Shown here: one piece after another, positions 37,555 to 46,414 of the stretch | Layout: the number at the start of each line of letters is the position of its first letter | Position numbering within the stretch: position 1 is the stretch's first letter | DNA from: Verrucomicrobiota bacterium | Lineage (GTDB): Bacteria; Verrucomicrobiota; Verrucomicrobiia; Verrucomicrobiales; DEV007 | Assembly (NCBI GenBank): GCA_020630975.1 | Contig: JAHDID010000011.1 | Location: 62,001 to 126,000 of the forward strand | DNA length: 64,000 nucleotides | Direction of reading: 5' to 3' | Notes under the pieces: model-generated | Seen by the model: only the letters and a program-made list of their open reading frames with translations | Told to the model about the DNA's origin: nothing | Databases searched by the model: none | Program-made: the position numbers and the translations under genes

Positions 37555-40500
37555 ATGAGAGTTCTGCTAGCCGCCACGCTTTCCATCCTATCGATACTGG
37601 GGCTTTTTCGTAGTCACGCTACCAATTCTGTCAAACCAGCCTCCCCTGTTGCGGATTTTCCCAAGAAAGTCGGCCACCCACCTTTCTTGAGCCCTCATGC
37701 GTCTCCGATCGCCAGCTATGACGGCCTGGTCTTTGTCGCCAATACCCCCTCGGACACTGTCGATGTGATCGATGCTGAGACTCGCAAGATCATCAGGCAG
37801 ATCGATGTCGGGGTCGATCCTGTGAGCGTAGCAGTGCGCCCAGACGGCAACGAGATCTGGGTGGCTAACCATGTGTCAGACTCGGTGAGCGTCATCGATA
37901 ATGCTCCACAGAGCCCGACACGGCACCATGTCATCGCCACTGTGCAGAACTTTGATCCCGAGGCAAAAGCCACTCGATTCGACGAGCCTGTCGGAATCGC
38001 TTTCGCTGGGAATGACAAAGCCTATGTGGCACTGTCTTCGGAGAATGAGATCGCTGTGATCGATGTCGGTTCTCGCAAGATCATCAAGCGCCTAAAGATC
38101 AATGCCCAAGATCCGCGTGCGATCGTGGTGCGGGATGAGAGGCTCTATGTGATCCCATTCGAGTCGAATAACCAAACTCAACTCTCAGGCGGGCGAGAAA
38201 AGGATATCGACGGCGACCTCGTTACTTTCGATGTGTATGAACACTCCGTGCACCATAATAATATCCTCTCGCTCGGGCATGTGACCGACATCGTCAAACA
38301 CTCCGAGGTGCCAGATCGAGATTTGTATGTATTTGATACGAGGACGGATCACCTCATCAAGACCGTAGATACACTCGGCACACTACTCTATGGTATAGCG
38401 GTCGACTCACATGGGCGAGTGTATCTGGCTCAGACCGATGCTCGCAATGACATCAATGGTCGATCTGGCACTGAGAAACACAGCCTAACCGAACTGGACA
38501 ACCGAGCCTTTCTCAATCGGGTCACCACCCTAGCTACTAGGGATGAGGATGCGCTGCCCGCGTTTTTCGACCTAGAGCCCCTACCTCCCCTGCACCCCGC
38601 ACCTGGAGAGGCGCTAGCGACACCCTTTGCGATACAGGTGAGCGAGGATGACTCGACGCTGGTGGTTTCTGCTGCAGGATCTGACAAAATCGTGACCATC
38701 GATACCGAGACTGGCGATATCCTAGGCAGGGTAGAGGTGGGTGCTGTGCCGCGCGGCATCGCGCTAGAGTCCGATAGCCTGGGCAGCCCCTCTCGGGCAT
38801 GGGTGCTCAATGCGGTGGGCAACACCGTATCGCTAGTCGATCTATCGACTCCATCGGCACCAGACGTAAAAGCCACGATCGAACTACACGATCCCACACC
38901 GCCGGTATTCAAACGCGGTAGATTGGCCTTCAATACCGCTAAGGCCTCCACCACAGAGACTTTCTCCTGCGCCAGCTGCCACCCCGATGGGCATACCGAT
39001 CAGCTACTCTGGGTGCTAAAGACACCCATCGTATCGGGCGGAGATCAGATCATGCCGCGCTCCACCATGCCAGTGCGTGGGCTGAGAGACACCCAGCCAT
39101 TTCACTGGGATGGTATACCCGGCGACCCCTATGGTGGAAATAACAGTGCCAACATCAGCGGCCATGTCGCGCCCAATGCCACCATCGGCAAACCCGAGAC
39201 CGCTACCCGCCACCTAGTGGATGGCAGCCTGAGCGGCACAATGATGAAAGTCGGCTCCGACTCAACAAACGACGAAGCCAAAGCTGGTGCCCTGAGCGCA
39301 GCCGAGCGCGATGATTTGGCCCAGTTTTTACTACACATCACCTACCCACCAGCGCAGAAGAGATCCTATACCAATGAACTATCAGATCGTGCTGAGAAGG
39401 GTTTCGAGTTATTCCACATCATCGGTAATGAAGAGGGCAAGCCGCAGCGCAATGTCTGTGGCGACTGCCACCGCATGCCCCACTGGGTGAGCACCAATAC
39501 TCCCGGCAGCGGTATGGATACACCTACCTGGCGAGGAGCTTACGATCGATTTCTGATCCTGCCTCAAGGTAGGCTAAATGTGATTGGTCTCGATTTTTAC
39601 CACCGCATCGCTGAGAAAGGCATACCCGAGCGAGATATGTGGCGTCTCTCGTGGCGCAACAATCCAGAATTCGACGCGGTCTGGGATATGGTGCTCGAAG
39701 GCAGCACCGGGTACTCAGGCTCGTTTGCCCGGCAGATCACGCTAAACCAGCAGACACAGTATACCGACCTACTAGCAGCCCTAGAGCGATCTGCTGCCGA
39801 GGGCGGTATCGTTTTGCAGGGAGAGGGCATCCTGATCGATGATAGCGGACACAGCGGCAAATCCCTATCTCTACAATACGATGGATCGAACTACATCGCC
39901 TCTAGCGGCGATCACTATAGCCGGGGCCAATTGGTCAGCCTAGCGTCGCAGGGTGCCTTCGTCGGCACCTTCACCGGTCGCCATGGAGAGAATGCCGACT
40001 ATCAGCACCCCCAGCCTGCACTATGGACACGGGGAGAAATACACAGTCAGCGAGGCAGCCAGCAGTTCCCGATTCTATTCGGCGAGACAAAGACCATGAA
40101 GATCAGTGGACGCTACCTCCAAGAGGGTGCGCACATCCTAGTCGATGGACGCACAGCGGAAGGCTCGATTGACATGAGCGACACGGATCACATCGATATC
40201 GCGCTGGCAGACTTGCCTACACCAGGGCTGCACTTTCTACAGGTCCAGAATCCTGGCGGACTGTTCAGTAATGACTTTATCTTCCATGTCGCTGCTAGCG
40301 AGGCCGAAGCCATGGAACGGCAAAATGCCTACCAACGCCACCGACCGGCACTATTCCGAGCCATCGCCAAAGGCGAAACTGGCAAAGCATTGCGGTTGAT
40401 ACAAGACGGAGCTAGCCTCGATGGCTATGATCCGGACAGTGGGTTGACACCGCTAAGTGCCGCCGCCTTCCACGGCAAGGGCAAGATACTAACCGCCCTG

Positions 40501-40815
40501 CTCGATCAGGGAGCCAATGCCACTCTCGCCAGTCGCGATGGCAATACTCCACTGCACACAGCCGCCTTTTTGTGCCGCACTGATCTGGTAAATCAATTGC
40601 TAGAAAACGGCGCTACTACTGATACCAAAAACCAACGTGGCGAAACACCTATCGATGTGGTGACTAGTGAATGGAGTAGAGAACTCGTCGGATTTTACCG
40701 CCATCTAGACAATATCGGAAATCTAGGTCTCGATCTCGAAGCAATTCGACATGCCCGCCCGGAGATCATGAATCTGCTGAAGAGTCACCATCAAGTAGAA
40801 GTCAATAAACCATAG
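37555..40815 (+). CDS. YVTN beta-propeller / dihaem cytochrome c-like / IPT-like / ankyrin-repeat protein
   Basis: VIDAETRKIIRQIDVGVDPVSVAVRPDGNEIWVAN; CASCH and CGDCH haem motifs; C-terminal ankyrins (GLTPLSAAAFHGKGKILTALLDQGANATLASRDGNTPLHTAAF...). Confidence 0.8.
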   Translation: MRVLLAATLSILSILGLFRSHATNSVKPASPVADFPKKVGHPPFLSPHASPIASYDGLVFVANTPSDTVDVIDAETRKIIRQIDVGVDPVSVAVRPDGNEIWVANHVSDSVSVIDNAPQSPTRHHVIATVQNFDPEAKATRFDEPVGIAFAGNDKAYVALSSENEIAVIDVGSRKIIKRLKINAQDPRAIVVRDERLYVIPFESNNQTQLSGGREKDIDGDLVTFDVYEHSVHHNNILSLGHVTDIVKHSEVPDRDLYVFDTRTDHLIKTVDTLGTLLYGIAVDSHGRVYLAQTDARNDINGRSGTEKHSLTELDNRAFLNRVTTLATRDEDALPAFFDLEPLPPLHPAPGEALATPFAIQVSEDDSTLVVSAAGSDKIVTIDTETGDILGRVEVGAVPRGIALESDSLGSPSRAWVLNAVGNTVSLVDLSTPSAPDVKATIELHDPTPPVFKRGRLAFNTAKASTTETFSCASCHPDGHTDQLLWVLKTPIVSGGDQIMPRSTMPVRGLRDTQPFHWDGIPGDPYGGNNSANISGHVAPNATIGKPETATRHLVDGSLSGTMMKVGSDSTNDEAKAGALSAAERDDLAQFLLHITYPPAQKRSYTNELSDRAEKGFELFHIIGNEEGKPQRNVCGDCHRMPHWVSTNTPGSGMDTPTWRGAYDRFLILPQGRLNVIGLDFYHRIAEKGIPERDMWRLSWRNNPEFDAVWDMVLEGSTGYSGSFARQITLNQQTQYTDLLAALERSAAEGGIVLQGEGILIDDSGHSGKSLSLQYDGSNYIASSGDHYSRGQLVSLASQGAFVGTFTGRHGENADYQHPQPALWTRGEIHSQRGSQQFPILFGETKTMKISGRYLQEGAHILVDGRTAEGSIDMSDTDHIDIALADLPTPGLHFLQVQNPGGLFSNDFIFHVAASEAEAMERQNAYQRHRPALFRAIAKGETGKALRLIQDGASLDGYDPDSGLTPLSAAAFHGKGKILTALLDQGANATLASRDGNTPLHTAAFLCRTDLVNQLLENGATTDTKNQRGETPIDVVTSEWSRELVGFYRHLDNIGNLGLDLEAIRHARPEIMNLLKSHHQVEVNKP

Positions 40816-40948
40816 CGAGCCGAAGGCTCCAGAAATAATCGGTGTCATCCATGTTCAATCCGTCAAAATCCATGTAGAATTCTCAGGCTTTGCTATCAAA
40901 CACGGACTTTCAAGTTTGACTCCTAAAATCAAATTTCAAAATCTAAAC
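40813..40948 (+). repeat. Stop-codon-anchored dispersed repeat, copy B
   Basis: TAGCGAGCCGAAGGCTCCAGAAATAATCG...CATGTTCAATCCGTCAAAATCCATG...AAATCAAATTTCAAAATC. Confidence 0.88.
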
Positions 40949-40974
40949 TCATACCCCAAACCACACCTACCACT

Positions 40975-41241
40975 ATGACTCTAGATACTGTGGCCAAGAT
41001 CCTGATTCGATGTTTTTGGATGGGCATCGCCTTTCAGCTATTTCTGCTACTATGGGCGCTACCGGGCGCTGAGTTTGCGCATTCTATGCACAGCAAGCTA
41101 TTCCAAATATCCCGCCACGAGTTCGACCTGATTATGTATTGTTGCATGGGGTTGGTGAAGCTAGTGTCTATCGTAGGGTTTCTCATTCCCTATTTGGCGA
41201 TTCGATTGGTGATGCGACAGCAGGCAAAGAAGCTATCGTAG
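40975..41241 (+). CDS. Small membrane protein (DUF6868-like)
   Basis: 88 aa, two TM segments, KLFQISRHEFDLIMYCCMGLVKLVSIVGFLIPYLAIRLV. Confidence 0.6.
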   Translation: MTLDTVAKILIRCFWMGIAFQLFLLLWALPGAEFAHSMHSKLFQISRHEFDLIMYCCMGLVKLVSIVGFLIPYLAIRLVMRQQAKKLS

Positions 41242-41403
41242 TTGGCTCAGCCTGCCGGGCGACGAGACGTCGCCCCTCCTTGATTTTCGCTGGCTGGACT
41301 GCAGAGACTCACGGTCAAAGAGGGGCTGCTTTTAGCTGCCCGGCAGGCTGAGCCAGTGCTTCGGCCGAGGTTGCTGGGCAGCTGAAGGCAGCCCCTCCTT
41401 GAG
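41242..41403. repeat. Intergenic palindromic repeat, same family (three sub-units)
   Basis: TTGGCTCAGCCTGCCGGGCGACGAGACGTCGCCCCTCCTTGATT ... AGAGGGGCTGCTTTTAGCTGCCCGGCAGGCTGAGCC ... CTTCGGCCGAGGTTGCTGGGCAGCTGAAGGCAGCCCCTCCTTGAG. Confidence 0.9.
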
Positions 41404-41422
41404 TCCTCCGCTACGCCCCTTA

Positions 41423-42694
41423 TTACTCGACCGTCACCCGATCGATCACTAGGCCTGAGTCTACATCACGAGTCTGAATCCAGAGATGGCTGATTTCGTA
41501 GCCAATTGGAGTCTCGGGGAACTGCCGACGGCTTTTTTTGAAATCTGATACTGGAATCTTTATCTCAAATTCACCAGCAGGCTGTTTTTGCCTGGTGTAA
41601 TATTTGCCGGCAAAGCCACCTTTCGGGTGATGGGTGGTAAAACCTATATTGATAGCCGCTGGCTCGGCCACTCTACCGTAGAAAGTCAGATAGGAGCCAC
41701 TATCGATACGTAGTGGCGGCATGCCTCGGGATGAGGGGGCTAGGACTACTGAGTGTAGCAGCATCGGACGCTCTAATGTCTCCCTGAGCTTCTTATCCCC
41801 TCGCCATAGATGCGTATGAGTACGTACACTGCCGCCCTCGGTGAGATGACCTTGCAGAATATCGCCGGGCAATCGGCTCGACCATTGGCTGGTAGCTTGT
41901 TTACGCGGGTGGGCGGTGAACTCGGTATCCGACTCGAGGGCGGCGACGACTTGGTGATCCCGCTTGACCTCTTCTACCTGACCATCGGCAAGTCGCCTGA
42001 TCTTCACCAGCCCCTCATTCACCTGTAGGTGAGTGGAGAAATCACTAGCGACTACATTGAACTGAGTGCCCAGCACGGTGGCCTCTGCCGACGGCGTGTT
42101 CAGTACGAGCGGCTTCCCCTGGGGCTGAGTGGCGGCATCGACGGTGATATTGCCACGAGTCAGGCGCAGTTTTTTCTGCCCTCGGATCGAGTCGATATGG
42201 AGTCTAGCGATACCCGATACATGAATCTCTGTCGTGTCGGGAAAGGCTAGCTTTACCCACGAGTCGGCGGCCATGGTCTCGATCCAGCCTTTTTGTATCG
42301 CAAATTCGGGCTTCACTTCCTGCTCGATATCGCCCTCCTGCTGTATCCAGCGGACAGGGCCTGCATAGTCGACGACTTCGGCTATAGCTGGAGCGGGTCG
42401 GAGCCACCACACACATAGCCCCACCAAAATAATGCAACTTACTAAACCAACCAGCATGACTAGCCGTGCCGAGCTTCTACTCGGCGTCGCCTCTGCCGAC
42501 TGTTCGTGGGATCTATCGGATAGTGCCACCTTTTCACTCAGATCCTCGTGTAGACCGATGTAGTGAAGGTAGTAGCGCTGAGCTACAGGATCTTTATCCA
42601 GTATAGACTCTAGCATCTCCACCTCCTCCGGAGTGATGACCTCGTCCACCAGTCGTGCCAATAGAGTGTTCAGTTGTGCTTGATCAGACTTCAT
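41423..42694 (-). CDS. FecR-domain anti-sigma/regulatory membrane protein
   Basis: LVDEVITPEEVEMLESILDKDPVAQRYYLHYI; TM LVMLVGLVSCIILVGLCVW; VLNTPSAEATVLGTQFNVVASDFSTHLQVNEGLVKI. Confidence 0.88.
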   Translation of the reverse strand: MKSDQAQLNTLLARLVDEVITPEEVEMLESILDKDPVAQRYYLHYIGLHEDLSEKVALSDRSHEQSAEATPSRSSARLVMLVGLVSCIILVGLCVWWLRPAPAIAEVVDYAGPVRWIQQEGDIEQEVKPEFAIQKGWIETMAADSWVKLAFPDTTEIHVSGIARLHIDSIRGQKKLRLTRGNITVDAATQPQGKPLVLNTPSAEATVLGTQFNVVASDFSTHLQVNEGLVKIRRLADGQVEEVKRDHQVVAALESDTEFTAHPRKQATSQWSSRLPGDILQGHLTEGGSVRTHTHLWRGDKKLRETLERPMLLHSVVLAPSSRGMPPLRIDSGSYLTFYGRVAEPAAINIGFTTHHPKGGFAGKYYTRQKQPAGEFEIKIPVSDFKKSRRQFPETPIGYEISHLWIQTRDVDSGLVIDRVTVE

Positions 42695-43208
42695 TCCAGC
42701 CCTCCTTTCGTAAGGAACTCGTGATACAGGTGAGTAGCTGCCCGCGGATCTTCTCCAATGCGTAGTAAAGCTTGTGCATACTGACACCGCTTTTCTCAGC
42801 CTCTTCCTTCACCGCACCGTGGCGGCCATAGCGCAGGTCTACCCACTTTCGCTCCTGGTCGGTCAAGCGACCGAGGCAGCTATCTAGCGCCTGTCGCCGA
42901 GCTTCATTCAGAGGGCAATCCTCTTCGAATCGGCCGTTCAGCTGCTCCAATAAACCGTCTGAGAAAACCAGCTTTTCCCGCGCCTGCTTCTGCCGCCACT
43001 TCAGCACCTCCAGATAGGCGAAGCGAATCGCCCAGGGGACAAAGGGGCGCTCCGCATCATACTGCACCCACTTTTCCCACAGTAGAACGGAAACATCCTG
43101 TACCACCTCCTCGGCATCGGCCTGCCGTGGCACCATGGAATAGACATAGCGCCGTACCTCCGCCTGATGGCGGGTCCATAGCCGGACATAATCTGAAGTG
43201 GGATCCAT
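42684..43208 (-). CDS. ECF-type RNA polymerase sigma factor
   Basis: LWTRHQAEVRRYVYSMVPRQADAEEVVQDVSVLLWEKW; PFVPWAIRFAYLEVLKWRQ; overlaps the FecR start. Confidence 0.9.
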   Translation of the reverse strand: MDPTSDYVRLWTRHQAEVRRYVYSMVPRQADAEEVVQDVSVLLWEKWVQYDAERPFVPWAIRFAYLEVLKWRQKQAREKLVFSDGLLEQLNGRFEEDCPLNEARRQALDSCLGRLTDQERKWVDLRYGRHGAVKEEAEKSGVSMHKLYYALEKIRGQLLTCITSSLRKEGWNEV

Positions 43209-43301
43209 ACAGCTGATAGGGAAGAAAGCGTCACTGTACCTCCTCTATTGACGAGGATATTCGGAAAACTTTTTCAGTTTTTTCGACCTGCAAAGCGTTC
43301 T

Positions 43302-44573
43302 TCAAGAGAAAAACATACCCGCAATGCTCGCTGTCAACAGACTGGCAAGCGTTCCGCCGATCATGGCGAGGAAACCCAACTTGGCTAGATCGCTACGGCG
43401 TCCAGGAGCCAAGGCCCCTATACCGCCGATCTGAATACCGATAGACGCAAAATTAGCGAACCCGCACAGCGCGAAGGTTGCCAAAAAGATGCTCTTGGGA
43501 TCTAGACTCTCGGCGGACTTCATCTCGCCCAGACTGCTATATGCAATGAACTCATTGAATACCATTTTAGACCCTAGTAGCTGACCCATCTGTAGCAAAT
43601 CCCCGGGATTCGCGCCTATCACCCACGCGACTGGTGCAAAAATACAGCCGACTATCGCCTCCAGTGATAGTTTTTCGAAGGCACCATCGCTAGCTGACTT
43701 CACCCAGTCATTCAATCCACGAAAGTCTCCGGCCCAACCGAGAAATGCATTGAGCAGCGCAATCACAGCGACGAAAACGATTAGCATGGCTGCTACATTT
43801 AGAGCCAGTTTCAAGCCCTCTGTCGTGCCATTAGCTAGGGCTTCCAATAGATTACTACCCTGCTTATCTCTCGGCACGACCAACTTTTCATCGACATCTT
43901 CCTGCTCTGGGATCAGCATCTTGGCGACCAAGAGAGCCGCTGGCGCATTCATGAATGAGGCGGTCAGCAGCTGCCTTGCTATTTCCACCTGAGCTTTGGG
44001 ATCATCGCTAGCAAGTATCGAGATATAGAGCCCAAAAACGCTACCGGCAATCGTCGCCATCCCCCCGGTCATGAGCGCCATTAACTCGGACTTTGTCATA
44101 CCTTCCACATAAGGTCTCACCACCAGAGGTGCCTCTGTCTGCCCGACAAACACATTCGCCGCTGTCGCGAGACTCTCGGCACCTGATAAGCGCATGACTC
44201 GCTTCATCAGCCACGCAAAGACAAACACCACTCGCTGAAGCACACCCAAATAGTACAAAACCGAGGTGATCGCGGAAACGAAGATAATGGTAGGTAAGAT
44301 TTTGAAAGCCAAACCGTATTTCTCAACATCGATCAAACTACCAAACATCAACTCTGCTCCCACATCGCTGAAGCTGAGGAGAGTCACAAAGCCATTCGAC
44401 AACCACTCCACCGCCACGCCAGCATCCGTCCGCAAAATAAGAACGGCTAACAGTAGCTGCAACGCGATGCCTCCGAACACCAAACGCCAGTTGATCGAGC
44501 GCTTACCACTGCTGAGCAGGAAACAAACGCCCAGCAAGATCACGACTCCAATGACGCCTCTGACAATGTCCAT
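43302..44573 (-). CDS. Concentrative nucleoside transporter (NupC/CNT family)
   Basis: NVFVGQTEAPLVVRPYVEGMTKSELMALMTGGMATIAGSVFGLY; FALCGFANFASIGIQIGGIGALAPGRR. Confidence 0.93.
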   Translation of the reverse strand: MDIVRGVIGVVILLGVCFLLSSGKRSINWRLVFGGIALQLLLAVLILRTDAGVAVEWLSNGFVTLLSFSDVGAELMFGSLIDVEKYGLAFKILPTIIFVSAITSVLYYLGVLQRVVFVFAWLMKRVMRLSGAESLATAANVFVGQTEAPLVVRPYVEGMTKSELMALMTGGMATIAGSVFGLYISILASDDPKAQVEIARQLLTASFMNAPAALLVAKMLIPEQEDVDEKLVVPRDKQGSNLLEALANGTTEGLKLALNVAAMLIVFVAVIALLNAFLGWAGDFRGLNDWVKSASDGAFEKLSLEAIVGCIFAPVAWVIGANPGDLLQMGQLLGSKMVFNEFIAYSSLGEMKSAESLDPKSIFLATFALCGFANFASIGIQIGGIGALAPGRRSDLAKLGFLAMIGGTLASLLTASIAGMFFS

Positions 44574-44661
44574 AGACCTCAGCCTAGCAAGCTAGCTAGA
44601 GACGGAAAATGATTTTTCGCCTTGATTGGGTCCGGGTGAAACGAGCGTCCGGCTCAACGCT

Positions 44662-44834
44662 TTGGCTCAGCCTGCCGGGCGACGAGACGTGCGCCCCTCC
44701 TTGGAATTGCCACTGACCAAACATATTAGCCAGAGACTCGCGCTCAAGGAGGGGCTGCATTCAGCTGCCCGGTAGGCTGCGCACGATGCTTCGGCCGAGG
44801 TTGCCGGGCAGCTGAATGCAGCCCCTCCTTGATT
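44662..44834. repeat. Intergenic palindromic repeat, same family (three sub-units)
   Basis: TTGGCTCAGCCTGCCGGGCGACGAGACGTGCGCCCCTCCTTGG ... CTCAAGGAGGGGCTGCATTCAGCTGCCCGGTAGGCTG ... CTTCGGCCGAGGTTGCCGGGCAGCTGAATGCAGCCCCTCCTTGATT. Confidence 0.9.
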
Positions 44835-44931
44835 GAGCATTGCTAAACGCTAGCCCGCGATATAGCCAAAAATCCTTCAAACTGCCTAAGCAAATGCAAC
44901 GCAAAGACGTGTCGACAAACCTTCGATTCCG

Positions 44932-44965
44932 ATTGTACCCTATTGAGTCAAAATTGTACCCTATT
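44932..44965 (+). repeat. Twin 13-mer ATTGTACCCTATT, 21-bp spacing (locus 3)
   Basis: ATTGTACCCTATT at 44932-44944 and 44953-44965. Confidence 0.95.
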
Positions 44966-45008
44966 AAATTTCCACGTAACCTCTCACCAAGAAGGCTTAC
45001 CCGCCACC

Positions 45009-46391
45009 ATGCACTCAGGCGCTCCTAAATTTCGACCCATCTTGAGGTTCTGGCCTCGAACCCTGATCCCTTTACTCGCCTTACTCCTAGCCACATCGAT
45101 TTGCTTGGGCGTTTCAAGGCAGGCACCGCTACACATAGCGATGGAGTACGGCGCAGACACCTTGCTGGGCTGGGGGCGATTTGACTTCCAAGGAGACAGC
45201 TGGCCTCCTGCAACAAACCAACCAGTTCCGATCACCATCGTCAAATGCACCAAATATGAAAAGGATAATGGTGAGGCCTATCACTACGAAATATTACACA
45301 TTCTCCGTGGTGAAAGTTTTCAGCCTGGGGAAACCATTAAGGTCTTCGATAGATTCGGACTGGGTTTCGGGCGATTGGGACTACTCATAGGAGACCCAAC
45401 ACAAGGACTCACTACGACTTCTAGAAACTTTCGCTCTATACCACTGGGAAGCACACCAATATCGGATGTCATTTCTGTAGTTCAGTCGACCTTAGCCATC
45501 CAACAGAAACACCCATCCACTCAGATTCCAGAGCGAAACCAAGAACTAAACAACCGACTCGAACACGCTACTGAAGAGATACTACTCGCCTGGTTAGTCA
45601 TCTTCCCCGAATGGCTAGAGCAGGAACTCAACTGGAACCAGATTGGCATCCATAAAGCGGCCACAAACTTCGAGCACATCATCAGAGCAGAGTTGAAGAC
45701 TGAGGATAACCGAGACTACACACCAGCTCTCACTGCCCTTCACCTATTCGCCAAAACGGGTGCACCAGAACTCCCTCTGGACCTTTTACTCAACGGCCTA
45801 GACCGCAAACGCAGCCTCAGAAATATATCTGCCGAGCTATTATCCCGAAGAACAGGCGACGACAGGAAAGAGGTGATCACTAAAATGAGAAGTATTTTAG
45901 GTTCAAGTCGACCCGATGAGCGATGCTGGCGGATCTGTCAGGCTTTGGCAAAGATGAATGCAACCGATGCTGCGCCAGAAATAAAAACCTACTATAAGCG
46001 CACTCAATACAGCAACCAAAAGCACTACGCATTAGCTGCCTTGAGCCTCTTAGATCTCCCCTCTTCAGAAGAGCTACTGCTACAGAAAATGCAACGCGTC
46101 CGCACTTTCGGAGCAGGCTACTTCAATGAACTAGCCAGAATCTGCAACAATGGCCAGCTCAAACCTGCCGATATCGTCCCCTATTTAGTTGAAGCCTGCA
46201 ATGGCTGCGCCCTCGTCAATCAGAGTTCCTCTGACACCAGAAATTGGCTAATGGAGATAACCGGAATCGACTCCGACCAGACAGCTGATTACAAAAACTG
46301 GTGGGTAACACGTAAGCCCAACACACCTTGGCCAATCAAGGCAGTCCGCCAGCATGGCAAACTCAGCAACCTCGAATTTATAATCGAATAA
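45009..46391 (+). CDS. Secreted/anchored HEAT-repeat-like hypothetical protein
   Basis: N-terminal TM (LIPLLALLLATSICLGV); repeated helical pairs (LFAKTGAPELPLDLLLNGLDRKRSLRNISAELLSRRTGDDRKEVITKM). Confidence 0.55.
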   Translation: MHSGAPKFRPILRFWPRTLIPLLALLLATSICLGVSRQAPLHIAMEYGADTLLGWGRFDFQGDSWPPATNQPVPITIVKCTKYEKDNGEAYHYEILHILRGESFQPGETIKVFDRFGLGFGRLGLLIGDPTQGLTTTSRNFRSIPLGSTPISDVISVVQSTLAIQQKHPSTQIPERNQELNNRLEHATEEILLAWLVIFPEWLEQELNWNQIGIHKAATNFEHIIRAELKTEDNRDYTPALTALHLFAKTGAPELPLDLLLNGLDRKRSLRNISAELLSRRTGDDRKEVITKMRSILGSSRPDERCWRICQALAKMNATDAAPEIKTYYKRTQYSNQKHYALAALSLLDLPSSEELLLQKMQRVRTFGAGYFNELARICNNGQLKPADIVPYLVEACNGCALVNQSSSDTRNWLMEITGIDSDQTADYKNWWVTRKPNTPWPIKAVRQHGKLSNLEFIIE

Positions 46392-46414
46392 AATAGCCAC
46401 AAGCTTATCCACTC

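Noticed and set aside
38430-38954. 174-aa minus-strand Ser/Thr-rich ORF
   Set aside because: Antisense to the YVTN propeller; composition expected from a shadow frame.
36334-44834. Palindromic repeats considered as a CRISPR array
   Set aside because: Units are dispersed over kilobases with genes between them, with no regular spacers and no cas genes.
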